Positions 45,526-56,205 are shown, counted from the first letter of the stretch. The stretch: 64,000 nucleotides of DNA from Halobacillus litoralis (GCF_020171725.1 NZ_JAIVAJ010000001.1:310001-374000), one strand, 5' to 3'. The notes: a model not told the origin generated them from the letters alone. Numbers and translations: made by a program.

Positions 45526-46422
45526 TTAAAGCTCCCCTTTCAAAAGTGCCTCGATAATCGCCATTCGGATTGTTACCCCGTTTGTCATCTGCCTGAAGAT
45601 CCTTGATTTCGGTGACTCGACCAAGTCACTGTCAATCTCGACGCCCCGGTTAACCGGCGCTGGGTGCAGAATGATCGCATTCGGGTGCATTCTTGCTTCT
45701 CTCTCTTTCGTCAATCCGTAGTTTTCTAAGTAATCCATTTGAGAAGTGGAATGAAGATGGCGTTCGTGCTGGATGCGTAGAAGCATGATGACGTCGCATT
45801 GTTCCACTGCTTCATCCATCGTTACGTATTCGTCTGTCAGACTCGGATCCTGCCAGTCTGGTGGAGTGACGAAGGAAACGTGTGCTCCGAGTTTTTCCAG
45901 TGCGTGGGCATTGGACCGGGCCACACGGCTGTGCTTCAAGTCTCCCGCAATGGCGACTTTCAAGCCGTGGAAACTGTGGAAATGTTCATATATGGTGTAC
46001 AAGTCCAGTAAAGATTGTGTCGGGTGTTCTCCACATCCATCTCCTGCATTAATCAAAGACAGGTTCAAGTCCTTACATTCATCCAGAAGGCCGATCTCCG
46101 ACTGCCTGACAACCGCAACTTCCACTCCAATCGCCTCGAGTGTTTTCAACGTGTCATACAGGCTCTCTCCCTTTGTAAAGCTTGATGATTCACCGTCTAA
46201 GTTCATCGTTTCAAGCCCTAACTTTCGCTCTGCCACTTGGAAACTCATTTTCGTACGTGTGCTCGGCTCTAAGAAGACGTTAGCGGCGAACGTCTGCCTG
46301 CTCATTGGAAGGTAGAGGTTGTTTTTCATTTGATCGGCCAGATCGAATAAGTGGAAGATCTGCTCAGCCTCCAGCTGCTTCATGGATAAAAGGTGTGGTC
46401 TTGATAGTACGCTCGTCATCAT
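45526..46422 (-). CDS. pyrB: Aspartate carbamoyltransferase catalytic subunit
   Basis: A 298-residue transferase. Carbamoyl phosphate loop [12 protein letters not shown] and the HPTQSLLDL motif. It joins carbamoyl phosphate to aspartate. The regulatory PyrI chain is absent, as in Bacillus. AGGAGAG precedes the ATG. A PyrR attenuator lies directly upstream (46478-46575), so it can be turned off separately from pyrP. Confidence 0.96.
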   Translation of the reverse strand: MMTSVLSRPHLLSMKQLEAEQIFHLFDLADQMKNNLYLPMSRQTFAANVFLEPSTRTKMSFQVAERKLGLETMNLDGESSSFTKGESLYDTLKTLEAIGVEVAVVRQSEIGLLDECKDLNLSLINAGDGCGEHPTQSLLDLYTIYEHFHSFHGLKVAIAGDLKHSRVARSNAHALEKLGAHVSFVTPPDWQDPSLTDEYVTMDEAVEQCDVIMLLRIQHERHLHSTSQMDYLENYGLTKEREARMHPNAIILHPAPVNRGVEIDSDLVESPKSRIFRQMTNGVTIRMAIIEALLKGEL

Positions 46423-46477
46423 TTTATCTCTCCTATTCGTTTAAAGTATGGGTGAGATGTGGTCAGGAATAGGGTAC

Positions 46478-46575
46478 AAAAAAAGCACCCCCTGAAGGTG
46501 GGGGTGCTGAACTCCGCGCATGCGAAGCCAGCCAATCCCTCATCCACCTTTCTGGGCCTCACGGGACCCGGTTAA
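46478..46575 (-). promoter_or_regulatory. PyrR attenuator before pyrB
   Basis: On the minus strand a PyrR-type anti-antiterminator (GGTCCCGTGAGGC, then AGAAAGGTGG) at about 46545-46575 is followed by the terminator AGCACCCCC/GGGGGTGCT with seven T (46478-46508). The consensus matches less well here (GGTCC in place of AGTCC). With UMP bound, PyrR is known to stabilise this and favour termination. Confidence 0.8.
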
Positions 46576-46598
46576 AACGTGTGTGAGTGTTGGTTGGT

Positions 46599-47987
46599 TT
46601 AAGCGACACCGCTCTTATCTTCCTCTCGGGAAGATTCAGAAGCGTCCGCTTCGAACATATTTTTTTGACTCTCTCCTTTTTCTTTACCTGGAAGGACAAG
46701 GTTAAGGAGAATGCCGATGATGGCAGACAACGCCATGCCGGCGATTTGAATGTCGTTCGGCAGCTGGATGAATGCTCCACCGACTCCGATGACCAGGATG
46801 ACAGAGGAGATGATCAGGTTGCGTTTCTCCCCAAGGTCAATGTGGTTGTCAATCAGCATCCGTAGTCCGCTTGAAGCGATGATCCCGAACAGAAGGATGG
46901 AAACCCCGCCCATGACGGCGGATGGAATCGAGCCGATGACCGCTGTGATCATTCCGACGAATCCGAAGAAGATGGCGATGACCGCCGCTCCACCGATGAC
47001 AAACACACTGAAGACTCGTGTGATGGCAAGCACGCCGATGTTTTCACCATACGTCGTGTTCGGTGGTCCACCCAGGAAGGAGGCGATCATCGTTGCTGCT
47101 CCGTCACCTAGAATCGAGCGGTGCAGACCCGGCTTCTCTAGGAAGTTCTTTCCGACTACCTTCGATAAGACCATCTGGTCACCCGTGTGCTCTGTAATCG
47201 TGACAAGGGCGAGTGGCACCATCAGGAAGATGATTTCCCAGCTGAACACTTGAGCTGGTGAGAAGTCTACGAACGGGATGACAAAGTCCGGCATTTGGAA
47301 GATGGCTGCAATGGCGCCGCCAATCGACTCCGCTGATGTGATGGATGTCCATTCCTGCTGGATGCCGCTTGTGTCGACGATGCCCTGCGTCAGGGCGAAC
47401 ACGTACCCGCCGATGATTCCGAACAGGATCGGCACGAGTGAAAAGAATCCGCGGAAGAGAATCGATGCGACAATCGTGATCGCTAACGTGACGAGTGCGA
47501 CTGTGAAGTGTGTTCCAGAGTATGTTTCACTACCTGGGATATACATCGCCATGTCAATCGCTGTAGAGGCAAGCCCGAGTCCGATGACGATGATCACTGG
47601 TCCAACGACGACAGGAGGAAGGATCTTCATCAGCCAGCCTGTCCCGAACATCGAGATGAGTAAGGCGACAAGTCCGTACAAGATTCCGATGAAGAAGCTG
47701 CCGATCATGGCCCCTGCTACTCCACTTGTTTCGGAGACGGCTACGATCGGTGCGATAAACGCAAAGCTTGAGCCGAGGTACGCTGGAATTTTCCCTTTTG
47801 TAATCAGTAAGTAAGCCAGGGTTCCGAAGCCGCTCGAGACGAGGGCGACCGCTGGGGACAGCCCCGTTAGAAACGGAACAAGGATTGTTGCGCCAAACAT
47901 GGCGAATAAGTGCTGTAAACTAAGCGTTAACCATTTATGCATGGATGGGACTTCGTTGACTTCCAATGCTGCTTCATGTTGTTTCAT
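46599..47987 (-). CDS. pyrP: Uracil permease
   Basis: A 462-residue NCS2 transporter with about 12-14 membrane segments. LSLQHLFAMFGATILVPFLT near the N-terminus and the substrate region GGPPNTTYGENIGVLAITRV are family marks. It takes up uracil when pyrimidines are low. ATG at 47987 lies nine bases after AAGGAGG; the TTG at 47993 is too close to the ribosome site. Second gene of the operon. Confidence 0.95.
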   Translation of the reverse strand: MKQHEAALEVNEVPSMHKWLTLSLQHLFAMFGATILVPFLTGLSPAVALVSSGFGTLAYLLITKGKIPAYLGSSFAFIAPIVAVSETSGVAGAMIGSFFIGILYGLVALLISMFGTGWLMKILPPVVVGPVIIVIGLGLASTAIDMAMYIPGSETYSGTHFTVALVTLAITIVASILFRGFFSLVPILFGIIGGYVFALTQGIVDTSGIQQEWTSITSAESIGGAIAAIFQMPDFVIPFVDFSPAQVFSWEIIFLMVPLALVTITEHTGDQMVLSKVVGKNFLEKPGLHRSILGDGAATMIASFLGGPPNTTYGENIGVLAITRVFSVFVIGGAAVIAIFFGFVGMITAVIGSIPSAVMGGVSILLFGIIASSGLRMLIDNHIDLGEKRNLIISSVILVIGVGGAFIQLPNDIQIAGMALSAIIGILLNLVLPGKEKGESQKNMFEADASESSREEDKSGVA

Positions 47988-48003
47988 TTTCAAATTCCTC
48001 CTT

Positions 48004-48119
48004 CTTTTCTCAAAAAAAATACCTCTTCACGCCTGCAAAGGCGCAAAGAGGTAGACGTGTTTTCGGCACACGTGTATCACTTTCGACCTTTCCAGCCTCA
48101 CGGGACTTGAATTAAAGGT
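48004..48119 (-). promoter_or_regulatory. PyrR attenuator before pyrP
   Basis: PyrR-binding loop AGTCCCGTGAGGCTGG with AAAGG at 48087-48119 (minus strand), then the terminator with arms ACCTCTT/AAGAGGT and eight T on the minus strand (48012-48052). This is a good match to the Bacillus PyrR consensus. Confidence 0.88.
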
Positions 48120-48128
48120 TTCCACTTA

Positions 48129-48686
<558 letters not shown>

Positions 48687-48690
48687 TTAC

Positions 48691-48795
48691 AAAAAGACCC
48701 CTTTTCCACATAAGGGCAGAAAAGGGGTCTTGGGTGCACGTCACCTGCGTGCTTCACCGGTTACCTTTCCAGCCTCACGGGACTGTCGTTAAAGG
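48691..48795 (-). promoter_or_regulatory. PyrR attenuator before pyrR
   Basis: PyrR loop AGTCCCGTGAGGCTGG with AAAGG at about 48763-48795, then a terminator with arms GACCCCTTTTC and GAAAAGGGGTC (48696-48730) and five T. This is the first of three, giving autogenous control of the whole operon. Confidence 0.88.
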
Positions 48796-48846
48796 TCTTT
48801 ATATTCTGTTTATGAGTATGACAAAAATCGAGCGGATTGTCAAAGG

Positions 48847-49758
48847 TTATTTTGTTCTCTCCTGCAAATACGTGATCATTTTCTTGAACTCTTCAGGCGG
48901 ATCGACCTCGAACGATTTCCACTCTCCGGTTCTCGGATGTTCAAATCCGAGTGTACGGGCATGTAAAGCCTGTCCATGCATATCCAACGTTTTACGTGGA
49001 CCATACTTCGGATCGCCGGCAAGGGGATGGTTGATGTAACGCATATGCACACGAATTTGGTGCGTACGCCCTGTTTCAAGCTTACACTCGACGTGCGTAA
49101 AGTCATCATAGTGCTTGATGACTTGGAAATGGGTGACGGCATCACGGCCGCCTTCCACGACAGCCATACGCTGACGGTCTTTAGGATCACGTCCGATCGG
49201 AGCATCGATCGTTCCGTATTCATGGGTGATCATACCGTGGACGATCGCCTCGTAGCGACGTTCGACGGATTTATTCTGCAGCTGTTCCACAAGCGAGCGG
49301 TGAGCTACATCATTTTTCGCCACCATCAAAAGGCCACTCGTATCCATGTCGATACGGTGCACAATGCCCGGGCGCTCCACACCATTGATGCCGGATAGAT
49401 CGTTACAATGGTATAACAGCCCGTTCACAAGCGTGCCGCTTCCATGCCCTGCTGCAGGGTGTACGACCATACCAGCGGGCTTATTGACGACAATCACATC
49501 CGAATCTTCATAGACAATCTCTAAATTAAGATCTTCCGCTACCAGCTCCATCGGCTCTGGTTCAGGGATCTCCCACGTAATGGTGTCGCCTTCATGCACT
49601 TTGTAATTACTCTTCACGGCTTCACCGTTCACTTTGACGACAGCATCCTTGACCCAGCCTTGAATCTGAGAACGGGATACGTCATCCATCACCGTCGACA
49701 ACAGTTTATCAATCCGCTGTGACTGGTCTTGTTCTTCTACAATGTATTGTTCACTCAC
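48847..49758 (-). CDS. ylyB: RluD-type pseudouridine synthase
   Basis: A 303-residue enzyme: N-terminal S4 RNA-binding domain ([20 protein letters not shown]) and a catalytic domain with the Asp motif [11 protein letters not shown]. It modifies uridines in 23S rRNA (RluD-type). The start is GTG at 49758, overlapping the lspA stop by 4 bp. It lies just before pyrR, as in B. subtilis ylyB. Confidence 0.9.
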   Translation of the reverse strand: MSEQYIVEEQDQSQRIDKLLSTVMDDVSRSQIQGWVKDAVVKVNGEAVKSNYKVHEGDTITWEIPEPEPMELVAEDLNLEIVYEDSDVIVVNKPAGMVVHPAAGHGSGTLVNGLLYHCNDLSGINGVERPGIVHRIDMDTSGLLMVAKNDVAHRSLVEQLQNKSVERRYEAIVHGMITHEYGTIDAPIGRDPKDRQRMAVVEGGRDAVTHFQVIKHYDDFTHVECKLETGRTHQIRVHMRYINHPLAGDPKYGPRKTLDMHGQALHARTLGFEHPRTGEWKSFEVDPPEEFKKMITYLQERTK

Positions 49759-50228
49759 GATTTCATACTTCCTTTCTTCTTACGCTCGTCGATGATCGTC
49801 GCGATCATGACAAGCCCCACACCGATTACCAGTGACGAATCCGCCACGTTGAATATCGGAAAATCATATCCGAAGATGATCGTATCAGCAAAATCGACCA
49901 CTTCTTTTCGGAATAAACGGTCGATAAAGTTTCCGATTGCTCCAGCCAGAATGAGGGCAAGCGCGATCCCAGCCAGTTTGCTCTCTTTTCCGTACTGCTG
50001 CATGTAATAAATGACGAAAACAATCACGACGGCCGTAATGATATAAAAGAACCACATCTGGCCCTGCAGAATCCCCCAGGCCGCTCCCTGATTACGGTGA
50101 GAGGTCCAGGATAGGAATCCTTCTATGACCGGAATACTCTGCCCTAGTTCCATCTGCGTAACAACGATCCATTTCGTCAATTGATCGAGCGCAATGATGA
50201 CCAGTGCTATTAGATAATACAAAAACAT
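49755..50228 (-). CDS. lspA: Signal peptidase II (lipoprotein)
   Basis: A 157-residue membrane protease with four helices; it removes signal peptides from prolipoproteins. The catalytic Asp pair lies in GNFIDRLFR and [14 protein letters not shown] at 50228 has GGAGG seven bases upstream. Coupled to the rluD gene by overlap. It serves the lipoproteins found elsewhere here (1982, 22299, 24334). Confidence 0.95.
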   Translation of the reverse strand: MFLYYLIALVIIALDQLTKWIVVTQMELGQSIPVIEGFLSWTSHRNQGAAWGILQGQMWFFYIITAVVIVFVIYYMQQYGKESKLAGIALALILAGAIGNFIDRLFRKEVVDFADTIIFGYDFPIFNVADSSLVIGVGLVMIATIIDERKKKGSMKS

Positions 50229-50380
50229 GCATCCGTCCTCCATCTATCTTATTCCCAAGCTATTGTACCACAGAATACGGCTGAAAATGAGTTTTTCCTT
50301 TGGAACGACATGTCTGCTTTCTAACAGGATGGAGCGAGAACATCGAAACGATGCTGATTAGCGCCCCGCCCACAACAAAA

Positions 50381-50415
50381 CCCGGACAACATAAACGTTT
50401 CTACGTTGTCCGGGT
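50381..50415 (-). terminator. Rho-independent terminator
   Basis: CCCGGACAAC and GTTGTCCGGG with an inner AACGTTT pairing; on the minus strand a T-rich run follows. It ends the divIVA transcript. Confidence 0.85.
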
Positions 50416-50459
50416 CAATCGCAGACCATGTACAGTCTGCCTCTATGTAGGAAGTCATC

Positions 50460-50981
50460 CTATTCATGAGTCTGTGAATAATATTTGGGCTCTTCTACTG
50501 GAATATCATCCTCAATTTCCGTATCGAAAAGGTGATCCCAGTCATCGTTGTCGATCATATCAAGCTGTGCTTCGACAAGCATACGAAGACGCGTTTTGAA
50601 CACTTTTGCCTGCTTCTTCATGTCTTCAACCTCGATGTTGATGCGGCGGGACTTCTCAAGTGCTTCATTGATGATACGGTCCGCATTCTTTTCCGCTTCC
50701 TTTATGATCAACTTCGATTCTTTCTGCGCATTCGACTTCACATCTTCAGCTGTTTCCTGAGCGACAAGAATCGATTTGTTCAAGGTCGTTTCAATGTTGT
50801 TAAAATGACCGAGACGTTCGTTCAGCTGGTTCACTTCGCGTTCAAGTTCTTTTTTCTGGCGGATCACGATTTCATAGTCTTTGATGACCTGATCCAGAAA
50901 ATTGTTCACTTCATCTTCATCGTACCCGCGAAAGCCTCGGGTGAAATCCTTATTATGAATATCCAACGGTGTTAAAGGCAC
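50460..50981 (-). CDS. divIVA: Septum/pole placement protein DivIVA
   Basis: A 173-residue coiled-coil protein: N-terminal PLTPLDIHNKDFTRGFRGYD membrane-curvature-sensing part, then long coiled coils and an acidic end. It recruits MinJ and other proteins to poles and division sites. The start is GTG at 50981 (PLTPLDIHN aligns with B. subtilis), eight bases after AGGAGG; the GTG at 50990 overlaps it. Confidence 0.95.
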   Translation of the reverse strand: MPLTPLDIHNKDFTRGFRGYDEDEVNNFLDQVIKDYEIVIRQKKELEREVNQLNERLGHFNNIETTLNKSILVAQETAEDVKSNAQKESKLIIKEAEKNADRIINEALEKSRRINIEVEDMKKQAKVFKTRLRMLVEAQLDMIDNDDWDHLFDTEIEDDIPVEEPKYYSQTHE

Positions 50982-51058
50982 ACCAGCCACCTCCTAAACG
51001 TTATACTGGCTATTTAATTCTTTCGACAAAACCTAACCAAATCCTGCTTTTCGCGCAA

Positions 51059-51832
51059 TTAATTTAGCTTCGCCGTCGTCACTCGGAATTTCTCTTTCTT
51101 CGTTTGACCCTTCACTTCTATTAATCGGCTTCTTCCCTTCCCTTTTAAAGAGATTAAGTCCCCTTCCTCGAGTTGAAAGGCCGTATCCTCTACCACTCTG
51201 TGGTTGACCTTCACATGCCCGGCATCAATGTGCATGCCCGCTTTTTTCCGAGACATGCCGTAGATCTCCTTCGTCAGCACATCAAGTCGCAGGGAAGAGA
51301 CGGTCGTTTCCTTAAGCTGCCACGAGTCCTGACTTTCCATCAGTTCAGTCAATGGCTTCTCCTTGAACTCGACGTTCGCTTTCTTGATGCCTGTCAGGTT
51401 CATTTTAATAAAATCACTGATTTCGGAGGCGGCCATGATCTGAGCTCTCCCGTCATGCACAACCAAGTCTCCGAGCTTCTCCCGCTTCACGCCGAGAGAC
51501 ATAAAGGCACCAAGTACATCACGGTGCTCGAGCGTAATGAACTTCACAGGATAGGACGCCTCTAGAAGCGTCAGCTGGAAGTCTTCTTCTTCGATCACCT
51601 CATATTCAGGCGCAATGATCGCCCGCTTTCTTTCTGTCGTCTCACGACCTCCAGAAAACCCATATACGAGGTCGGGATCGTTGCCCATGATCGTTTTGAG
51701 GATCAGCTGTTCTCTAGGGTCAAGGAAGTCTGTCAGCTTCCGTTGGTATTTCATTTCAACGTCATCACGCCAGGCAAGCACCTGGTCGATGAACGGATGT
51801 TCTTCTTTTCTGAAATGCTGATAAATTTCCAT
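51059..51832 (-). CDS. ylmH: S4 RNA-binding protein YlmH
   Basis: A 257-residue protein with a C-terminal S4 domain (SSLRLDVLTKEIYGMSRKKA, HIDAGHVKVNHR). Known YlmH acts in ribosome rescue. The N-terminus has IYQHFRKEEHPFIDQVLAWR. ATG at 51832 lies seven bases after GAGG. Part of the division-linked ylm cluster. Confidence 0.9.
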   Translation of the reverse strand: MEIYQHFRKEEHPFIDQVLAWRDDVEMKYQRKLTDFLDPREQLILKTIMGNDPDLVYGFSGGRETTERKRAIIAPEYEVIEEEDFQLTLLEASYPVKFITLEHRDVLGAFMSLGVKREKLGDLVVHDGRAQIMAASEISDFIKMNLTGIKKANVEFKEKPLTELMESQDSWQLKETTVSSLRLDVLTKEIYGMSRKKAGMHIDAGHVKVNHRVVEDTAFQLEEGDLISLKGKGRSRLIEVKGQTKKEKFRVTTAKLN

Positions 51833-51861
51833 ATGCAAACCTCAACTTTCGAAGAAAATGA

Positions 51862-51903
51862 AAAAGACAGGAATCTGAGCACTTGATGTACTCCGCTCCC
51901 TGC
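51862..51903 (-). terminator. Possible terminator between ylmG and ylmH
   Basis: On the minus strand GGCAGG and CCTGTC with inner GAGC/GCTC pairing and TTTTT after it. It would cut transcription between ylmG and ylmH; the stem is short. Confidence 0.45.
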
Positions 51904-51915
51904 CCCTCATCTTTT

Positions 51916-52179
51916 TTATCTAAGCATAGACTCCAGAACCCAAAGTCCTTGAGATGCAAAATTCAATACAAGAATCGCAACGATCGGAGAAATATCGATC
52001 ATCCCCAGTGGAGGTATGATCTTTCGAAACGGTTCCAGGAATGGCTCTGCCAAGCGTCCCATCATTTCACCAAAGCTGGATTCTCTTGCGCCTGGGAACC
52101 AGGACAACAAGATGTAAATGATTAAGATCCAGCTGTAAATGCGGAAGGCTGTGGAGAGGATATCAAACAAAATAGCCAT
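51916..52179 (-). CDS. ylmG: YggT family membrane protein
   Basis: An 87-residue two-helix YggT family protein (AFRIYSWILIIYILLSWFPG, FLEPFRKIIPPLGMIDISPI). In firmicutes it clusters with sepF and is linked to division or cell shape. GAAGGTGG precedes the ATG. It begins 3 bp from the sepF stop. Confidence 0.93.
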   Translation of the reverse strand: MAILFDILSTAFRIYSWILIIYILLSWFPGARESSFGEMMGRLAEPFLEPFRKIIPPLGMIDISPIVAILVLNFASQGLWVLESMLR

Positions 52180-52182
52180 GAA

Positions 52183-52623
52183 CTACCACCTTCTATATTC
52201 TTCATCTGTTTCTTGTGGAATCATCTCTGTGATCTCTCCAGAAATCTCCACATTATCCGGCGTGCACAAAAAGGTTTGTGAGCCGAGTTTTTGAATGTCT
52301 CCACCTATAGCATAAACGGTTCCGCTCAAAAAATCTACAATTCTTACGGCTTGGTGGTGATCAACACGCTGAAGATTAATGACAACAGCCCGGCGGTTCA
52401 CCAGCTGATCGGCAATATCCTGTGCCTCGCTGTAGCTGCCAGGCTCCATCAATACCATTTTCGAAGAAGTCTTGGCGCTCTTCAGACTCACAACATTGTC
52501 CTGCTTGCTACCACTGCGTGTTCTAGTCTGTTCATATTCTTCTTCCTGCTCCACTTCTTCTTCCACATATTCGTATTCATCATCCAGCGTAAAGAAAGAA
52601 CGAAATTTATTTTTCATGCTCAT
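52183..52623 (-). CDS. sepF: Cell division protein SepF
   Basis: A 146-residue FtsZ-binding protein. The start [10 protein letters not shown] is the membrane-binding helix seen in B. subtilis SepF; an acidic linker ([12 protein letters not shown]) follows; the core is [37 protein letters not shown]. It anchors FtsZ and forms rings at the septum. GGGGTGA precedes the ATG. Confidence 0.95.
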   Translation of the reverse strand: MSMKNKFRSFFTLDDEYEYVEEEVEQEEEYEQTRTRSGSKQDNVVSLKSAKTSSKMVLMEPGSYSEAQDIADQLVNRRAVVINLQRVDHHQAVRIVDFLSGTVYAIGGDIQKLGSQTFLCTPDNVEISGEITEMIPQETDEEYRRW

Positions 52624-52645
52624 GTTTCGTCACCCCAATTATTTA

Positions 52646-53326
52646 TTATCCATTGTCTTCTCCGACAAGTTTCGAACCGATCCGGACGTGGGTAGCTCCT
52701 TCTTCAATGGCAACGGCAAAGTCATTGCTCATGCCCATTGATAAAAATTCACACGGCGCGTGAGGCATCTTCTTGTCACGAATGATATCGCGCTTCGCTC
52801 GAAGCTGTCTGAAAATCCCGCGAAGCTGTTCCTCATTCTCTGTGTGAGGAGCCATCGTCATCAGCCCGACCACTTGAACCTTTTCGTAGGATTCAAGCAT
52901 ATCGACGAAATCCTCTACTTCATCTGGTGCGATGCCGTGCTTCGTTTCTTCCCCGCTGACATTCACTTGAATGAAGCAAGGAACAGGTTCGGTTGCACGC
53001 TTGTTGATCTCTTTCGCTAAAGACTTCCGATCGAGCGAATGGATCATCGAAACCTGTTCGATGATGTCCTTCACTTTGCGCGATTGAAGGGACCCGATAA
53101 AGTGCCACTCGGCTTTATCCCCAATCTGCTCGTATTTTTCCAACAGACCTTCTTTTCGGTTTTCGCCGAGATGCTCAATGCCTGCTTCGATCGCTTCTTC
53201 AGCACGAGCGATCGAAACATACTTGGTCACAGCAATTACCGTAATATCGTCTTTTGAACGACCACAAGTGCCGCACGCCTTTTCAATCGTTTCTTCAATC
53301 TCAGCGAGGTTTTCCTTAACGGACAT
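52646..53326 (-). CDS. ylmE: YggS family PLP-binding protein
   Basis: A 226-residue pyridoxal phosphate homeostasis protein. The PLP Lys is in ITVIAVTKYVSIARAEEAIE; later motifs are LGENRKEGLLEKY, GSLQSRKVKD and FLSMGMSNDFAVA. GGAG precedes the ATG. Confidence 0.94.
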   Translation of the reverse strand: MSVKENLAEIEETIEKACGTCGRSKDDITVIAVTKYVSIARAEEAIEAGIEHLGENRKEGLLEKYEQIGDKAEWHFIGSLQSRKVKDIIEQVSMIHSLDRKSLAKEINKRATEPVPCFIQVNVSGEETKHGIAPDEVEDFVDMLESYEKVQVVGLMTMAPHTENEEQLRGIFRQLRAKRDIIRDKKMPHAPCEFLSMGMSNDFAVAIEEGATHVRIGSKLVGEDNG

Positions 53327-53344
53327 TCTATTTCTCCTTCCACA

Positions 53345-54145
53345 TCAACTCTTCCAGCCAATAAATCCAAGCATACGCCCTGTTTTACCTTGATCACGCC
53401 GGTGCGAATAAAGCAAACGCTCCTCTTCATATGTACAAATCCTAGACGCTTGAACGTTCTCTTTTCGTAAACCTGCCTGTAAAGCAAGGGAAGTGTTCAA
53501 CGCTTTCAAGTCGAGCATGGCGTGTGAGTCATCCACGGGTGTCAGTACTTCATCTCTCCATTCAGGCGGAATATGGTTCATGACGTGCTCGTCCACCTCG
53601 TAATGATTTCGACCAATACAAGGTCCGACAGCCATTTTCAAGCGATCCAGCGAAGCTCCTTCAACCACCATCTGGTCAATCATCGCCTTCGCCATACCAT
53701 GAACGGTACCTTTCCAACCAGCATGTGCAATTCCAATCCACCCAGATGTCGGCTCCATAAAGTAAAGAGGGACACAGTCTGCATAAAAAGCAGTCAGCAG
53801 TACGTCTTTTTGGTTGGTGATCAACCCGTCCACGCCGCTCACGGCTGTATCCAGTGATAAGGTTCCTTTCCCTAAATCTTCCTTGTCTACACGTTTTACC
53901 TGAATGCCATGTACCTGCTCCCCCATGACCCAGCGTTCAAGTGGAATCCCCACCTCATCCGCTATCAGCCTGCGGTTCGCAATGACGTCCTCATCCCGAT
54001 CGTTCACGTGAAGGCCCATGTTGAGCGAATCAAAAGGTGACCCGCTCACGCCGCCTTGACGAGTGGTTAACCCTGAGATGAGGCTGGGATTTTCGGAAAA
54101 ACAAGTGAGTTGACGTTTTGTATTATGTTTAAATGGTTCTCCCAT
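53345..54145 (-). CDS. ylmD: YfiH/LACC1-family purine nucleoside phosphorylase-like
   Basis: A 266-residue protein. The zinc-site residues are in VPLYFMEPTSGWIGIAHAGW, HAGWKGTVHGMAK and the Cys-His pair in GPCIGRNHYEV. Relatives such as LACC1/YfiH are reported to show adenosine/inosine phosphorylase activity. GAGGTG precedes the ATG. In the ylm cluster. Confidence 0.92.
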   Translation of the reverse strand: MGEPFKHNTKRQLTCFSENPSLISGLTTRQGGVSGSPFDSLNMGLHVNDRDEDVIANRRLIADEVGIPLERWVMGEQVHGIQVKRVDKEDLGKGTLSLDTAVSGVDGLITNQKDVLLTAFYADCVPLYFMEPTSGWIGIAHAGWKGTVHGMAKAMIDQMVVEGASLDRLKMAVGPCIGRNHYEVDEHVMNHIPPEWRDEVLTPVDDSHAMLDLKALNTSLALQAGLRKENVQASRICTYEEERLLYSHRRDQGKTGRMLGFIGWKS

Positions 54146-54199
54146 AGTAACACCTCAATTTCCCTTTATTTTAACACATCCCGTCACTGATTTCTCCTT

Positions 54200-54475
54200 T
54201 TATTCGGTCGAATCTGACTTTTGTGATGCAGAAACGGGAGAATACCCTGTCTTTTTGACTAGGATCACATCCGCTCCTATATTGACGATCTGATTCCATG
54301 GAATTAACATCTCTTCGTCCTTCCCGAAGAGACCCATCGCTTTCCCTTTTAGAGTCAATACAAGCCCCTTCAATTTCCCCTGCTGTGTATCAATATCCAA
54401 ATCACTTATATAGCCTAACCGTTCCCCGGACTCCATCGCAATCACGTCTTTCATCTGCAGCTCAGAGATTTTCAT
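54200..54475 (-). CDS. ylmC: YlmC/YmxH family PRC-barrel protein
   Basis: A 91-residue PRC-barrel protein (LQMKDVIAMESGERLGYISD, PWNQIVNIGADVILVKKTG). Sporulation-associated in Bacillus, linked to the sigG region; function unknown. AAAGGAGG precedes the ATG. The gap of 55 bp before ylmD holds nothing recognisable. Confidence 0.9.
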   Translation of the reverse strand: MKISELQMKDVIAMESGERLGYISDLDIDTQQGKLKGLVLTLKGKAMGLFGKDEEMLIPWNQIVNIGADVILVKKTGYSPVSASQKSDSTE

Positions 54476-54566
54476 TCGCCCAGCCTCCTTTTTACACTAT
54501 ATGCACAACCGAACAAAATTAGTGATTCCCCCGACTCGAAATCATCGATTCAGTCTATATATACAA

Positions 54567-54597
54567 TAAAAAAAACACTTCTGAATAAACAGAAGTG
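54567..54597 (-). terminator. Rho-independent terminator after sigG
   Basis: CACTTCTG and CAGAAGTG arms, 6-nt loop, then eight T on the minus strand. Confidence 0.88.
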
Positions 54598-54607
54598 CCT
54601 GTAAGTA

Positions 54608-55387
54608 TTATTGAAACATGGATGAGTTCATCTCTTTGATCGCTGCTTTCTCGAGCCTTGAGACCTGCGCCTGGGAAATGCCGATCTCTTCTGCGACTTC
54701 CATCTGCGTCTTACCTTGGAAGAACCGCTTCGTCAGGATCATCTTCTCACGATCGTTCAACTGCTTCATTCCCTCTCTTAAAGAGAGCTCATCCAACCAA
54801 ACGGAATCCTTTTCTCTGTCATCTTTCAGCTGGTCGACGACGAAGATCGGATCGCCTCCATCGTTATAGATCGGTTCAAATAGAGACACCGGGTCTTGAA
54901 TCGCGTCCATGGCAAATACGATATCTTCGTGTGGGACGCCCATCTTTTCTGCAATTTCCTGCGTTTTTGGATCTTTGTTCGTCTCACTGATCAATTTCTC
55001 ACGCATCTGAAGTGCCTTATATGCGGTATCCCGCAGCGATCTGGATACTCGGATCGGGTTGTTGTCCCGTAAGTATCGACGGATTTCCCCGATAATCATC
55101 GGTACCGCGTAAGTAGAAAATTTAACATTATGACTTAAATCAAAGTTGTCGATGGACTTCATCAAACCGATGCATCCAACCTGAAATAGATCATCACCAT
55201 ATTCACCACGGTTGTTAAAACGTTGAATGACGGACAAAACAAGTCGGAGGTTACCGTTAACCAATTGCTCTCGCGCTTCCAATTCTCCGCTTTGCAACCG
55301 TTCAAACAGGGCCCTCATCTCTTTATTTTTTAAAACCGGTAGTGTTGATGTATCTACGCCACATATTTCTACTTTATGTCGTGTCAA
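54608..55387 (-). CDS. sigG: RNA polymerase sporulation sigma factor G
   Basis: A 259-residue sigma factor for late forespore genes, with regions 2 (GCIGLMKSIDNFDLSHNVKF, YAVPMIIGEIRRYLRDNN) and 4 (KTQMEVAEEIGISQAQVSRL). It starts at TTG 55387, eight bases after GGGAGG. It lies 82 bp after sigE. A possible forespore promoter is upstream (55422-55450). Confidence 0.96.
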   Translation of the reverse strand: MTRHKVEICGVDTSTLPVLKNKEMRALFERLQSGELEAREQLVNGNLRLVLSVIQRFNNRGEYGDDLFQVGCIGLMKSIDNFDLSHNVKFSTYAVPMIIGEIRRYLRDNNPIRVSRSLRDTAYKALQMREKLISETNKDPKTQEIAEKMGVPHEDIVFAMDAIQDPVSLFEPIYNDGGDPIFVVDQLKDDREKDSVWLDELSLREGMKQLNDREKMILTKRFFQGKTQMEVAEEIGISQAQVSRLEKAAIKEMNSSMFQ

Positions 55388-55421
55388 AGTTAGACCCTCC
55401 CAAGAAGCTATAATCAGTTCT

Positions 55422-55450
55422 CAGTATCTCCCTGGGAGGAAAATTTATGC
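55422..55450 (-). promoter_or_regulatory. Possible sigma F/G promoter for sigG
   Basis: GCATA (55446-55450) and GGAGATACTG (55422-55431), with a 14-bp spacer, fit the GYATA and GGnnAnAnT consensus for forespore sigma F. The spacer is 1-2 bp shorter than usual. Not tested. Confidence 0.4.
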
Positions 55451-55469
55451 ACGGTCGTTTTTTGTAAAA

Positions 55470-56189
55470 TTAAACCATTTTGTCAAACTCACGCTGCAGA
55501 CGACGAATTATCTTTTTCTCAAGTCTGGATATGTAGGACTGGGAAATGCCCATCATATCAGCTACATCTTTTTGCGTTTTCTCTTTCTTCCCGATTAATC
55601 CGAACCGGAGTTCCATGATCTGTTTTTCACGGTCATTCAACTGTTCTAAAGCTGATAAGAGAAGCTTTTTGTCTATTTTTTTCTCGATTCCCTTCGTAAT
55701 CAGATCTTCATCTGTACCGAGAATATCGGAAAGTAGCAGTTCATTGCCATCCCAATCTACATTCAACGGCTCATCGAATGAAACCTCTGTTTTCAGCTTG
55801 TTGCTTTTCCGCAAGTGCATCAAAATTTCGTTCTCGATACAACGGGAGGCATAGGTCGCAAGTTTAATCTTCTTCTCAGGATCGAACGTATTCACGGCCT
55901 TGATCAACCCGATGGTACCAATACTGATCAAGTCCTCGATGTTGAGTCCAGTGTTTTCAAACTTCCTCGCAATATAGACAACCAACCGTAAATTCCGTTC
56001 GATCAGCATCGCTCGTGCGGCTTTATCTCCGGTCGGAAGTCGCTCCAGCAGCTCTCGCTCTTCTTCTCTCGAAAGCGGCGGCGGCAGAGCCTCACTTCCT
56101 CCAATATAATAGATTTCGTCCTGCTTGATGCCGAGCTTGATCAGCCACTTATAAGCCCATAACCGAAAACGGAAATACCATTTTTTCAT
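55470..56189 (-). CDS. sigE: Pro-sigma E, mother-cell sporulation sigma factor
   Basis: A 239-residue pro-sigma factor, the same length as in B. subtilis. The N-terminal 27 or so residues ([20 protein letters not shown]) form the pro-region that is membrane-bound and removed by Spo[18 protein letters not shown] follows. Region 2 has [23 protein letters not shown] at 56189 has GAGGGGG upstream. It starts 17 bp after spoIIGA. Confidence 0.97.
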   Translation of the reverse strand: MKKWYFRFRLWAYKWLIKLGIKQDEIYYIGGSEALPPPLSREEERELLERLPTGDKAARAMLIERNLRLVVYIARKFENTGLNIEDLISIGTIGLIKAVNTFDPEKKIKLATYASRCIENEILMHLRKSNKLKTEVSFDEPLNVDWDGNELLLSDILGTDEDLITKGIEKKIDKKLLLSALEQLNDREKQIMELRFGLIGKKEKTQKDVADMMGISQSYISRLEKKIIRRLQREFDKMV

Positions 56190-56205
56190 ACCATTTTCCC
56201 CCTCA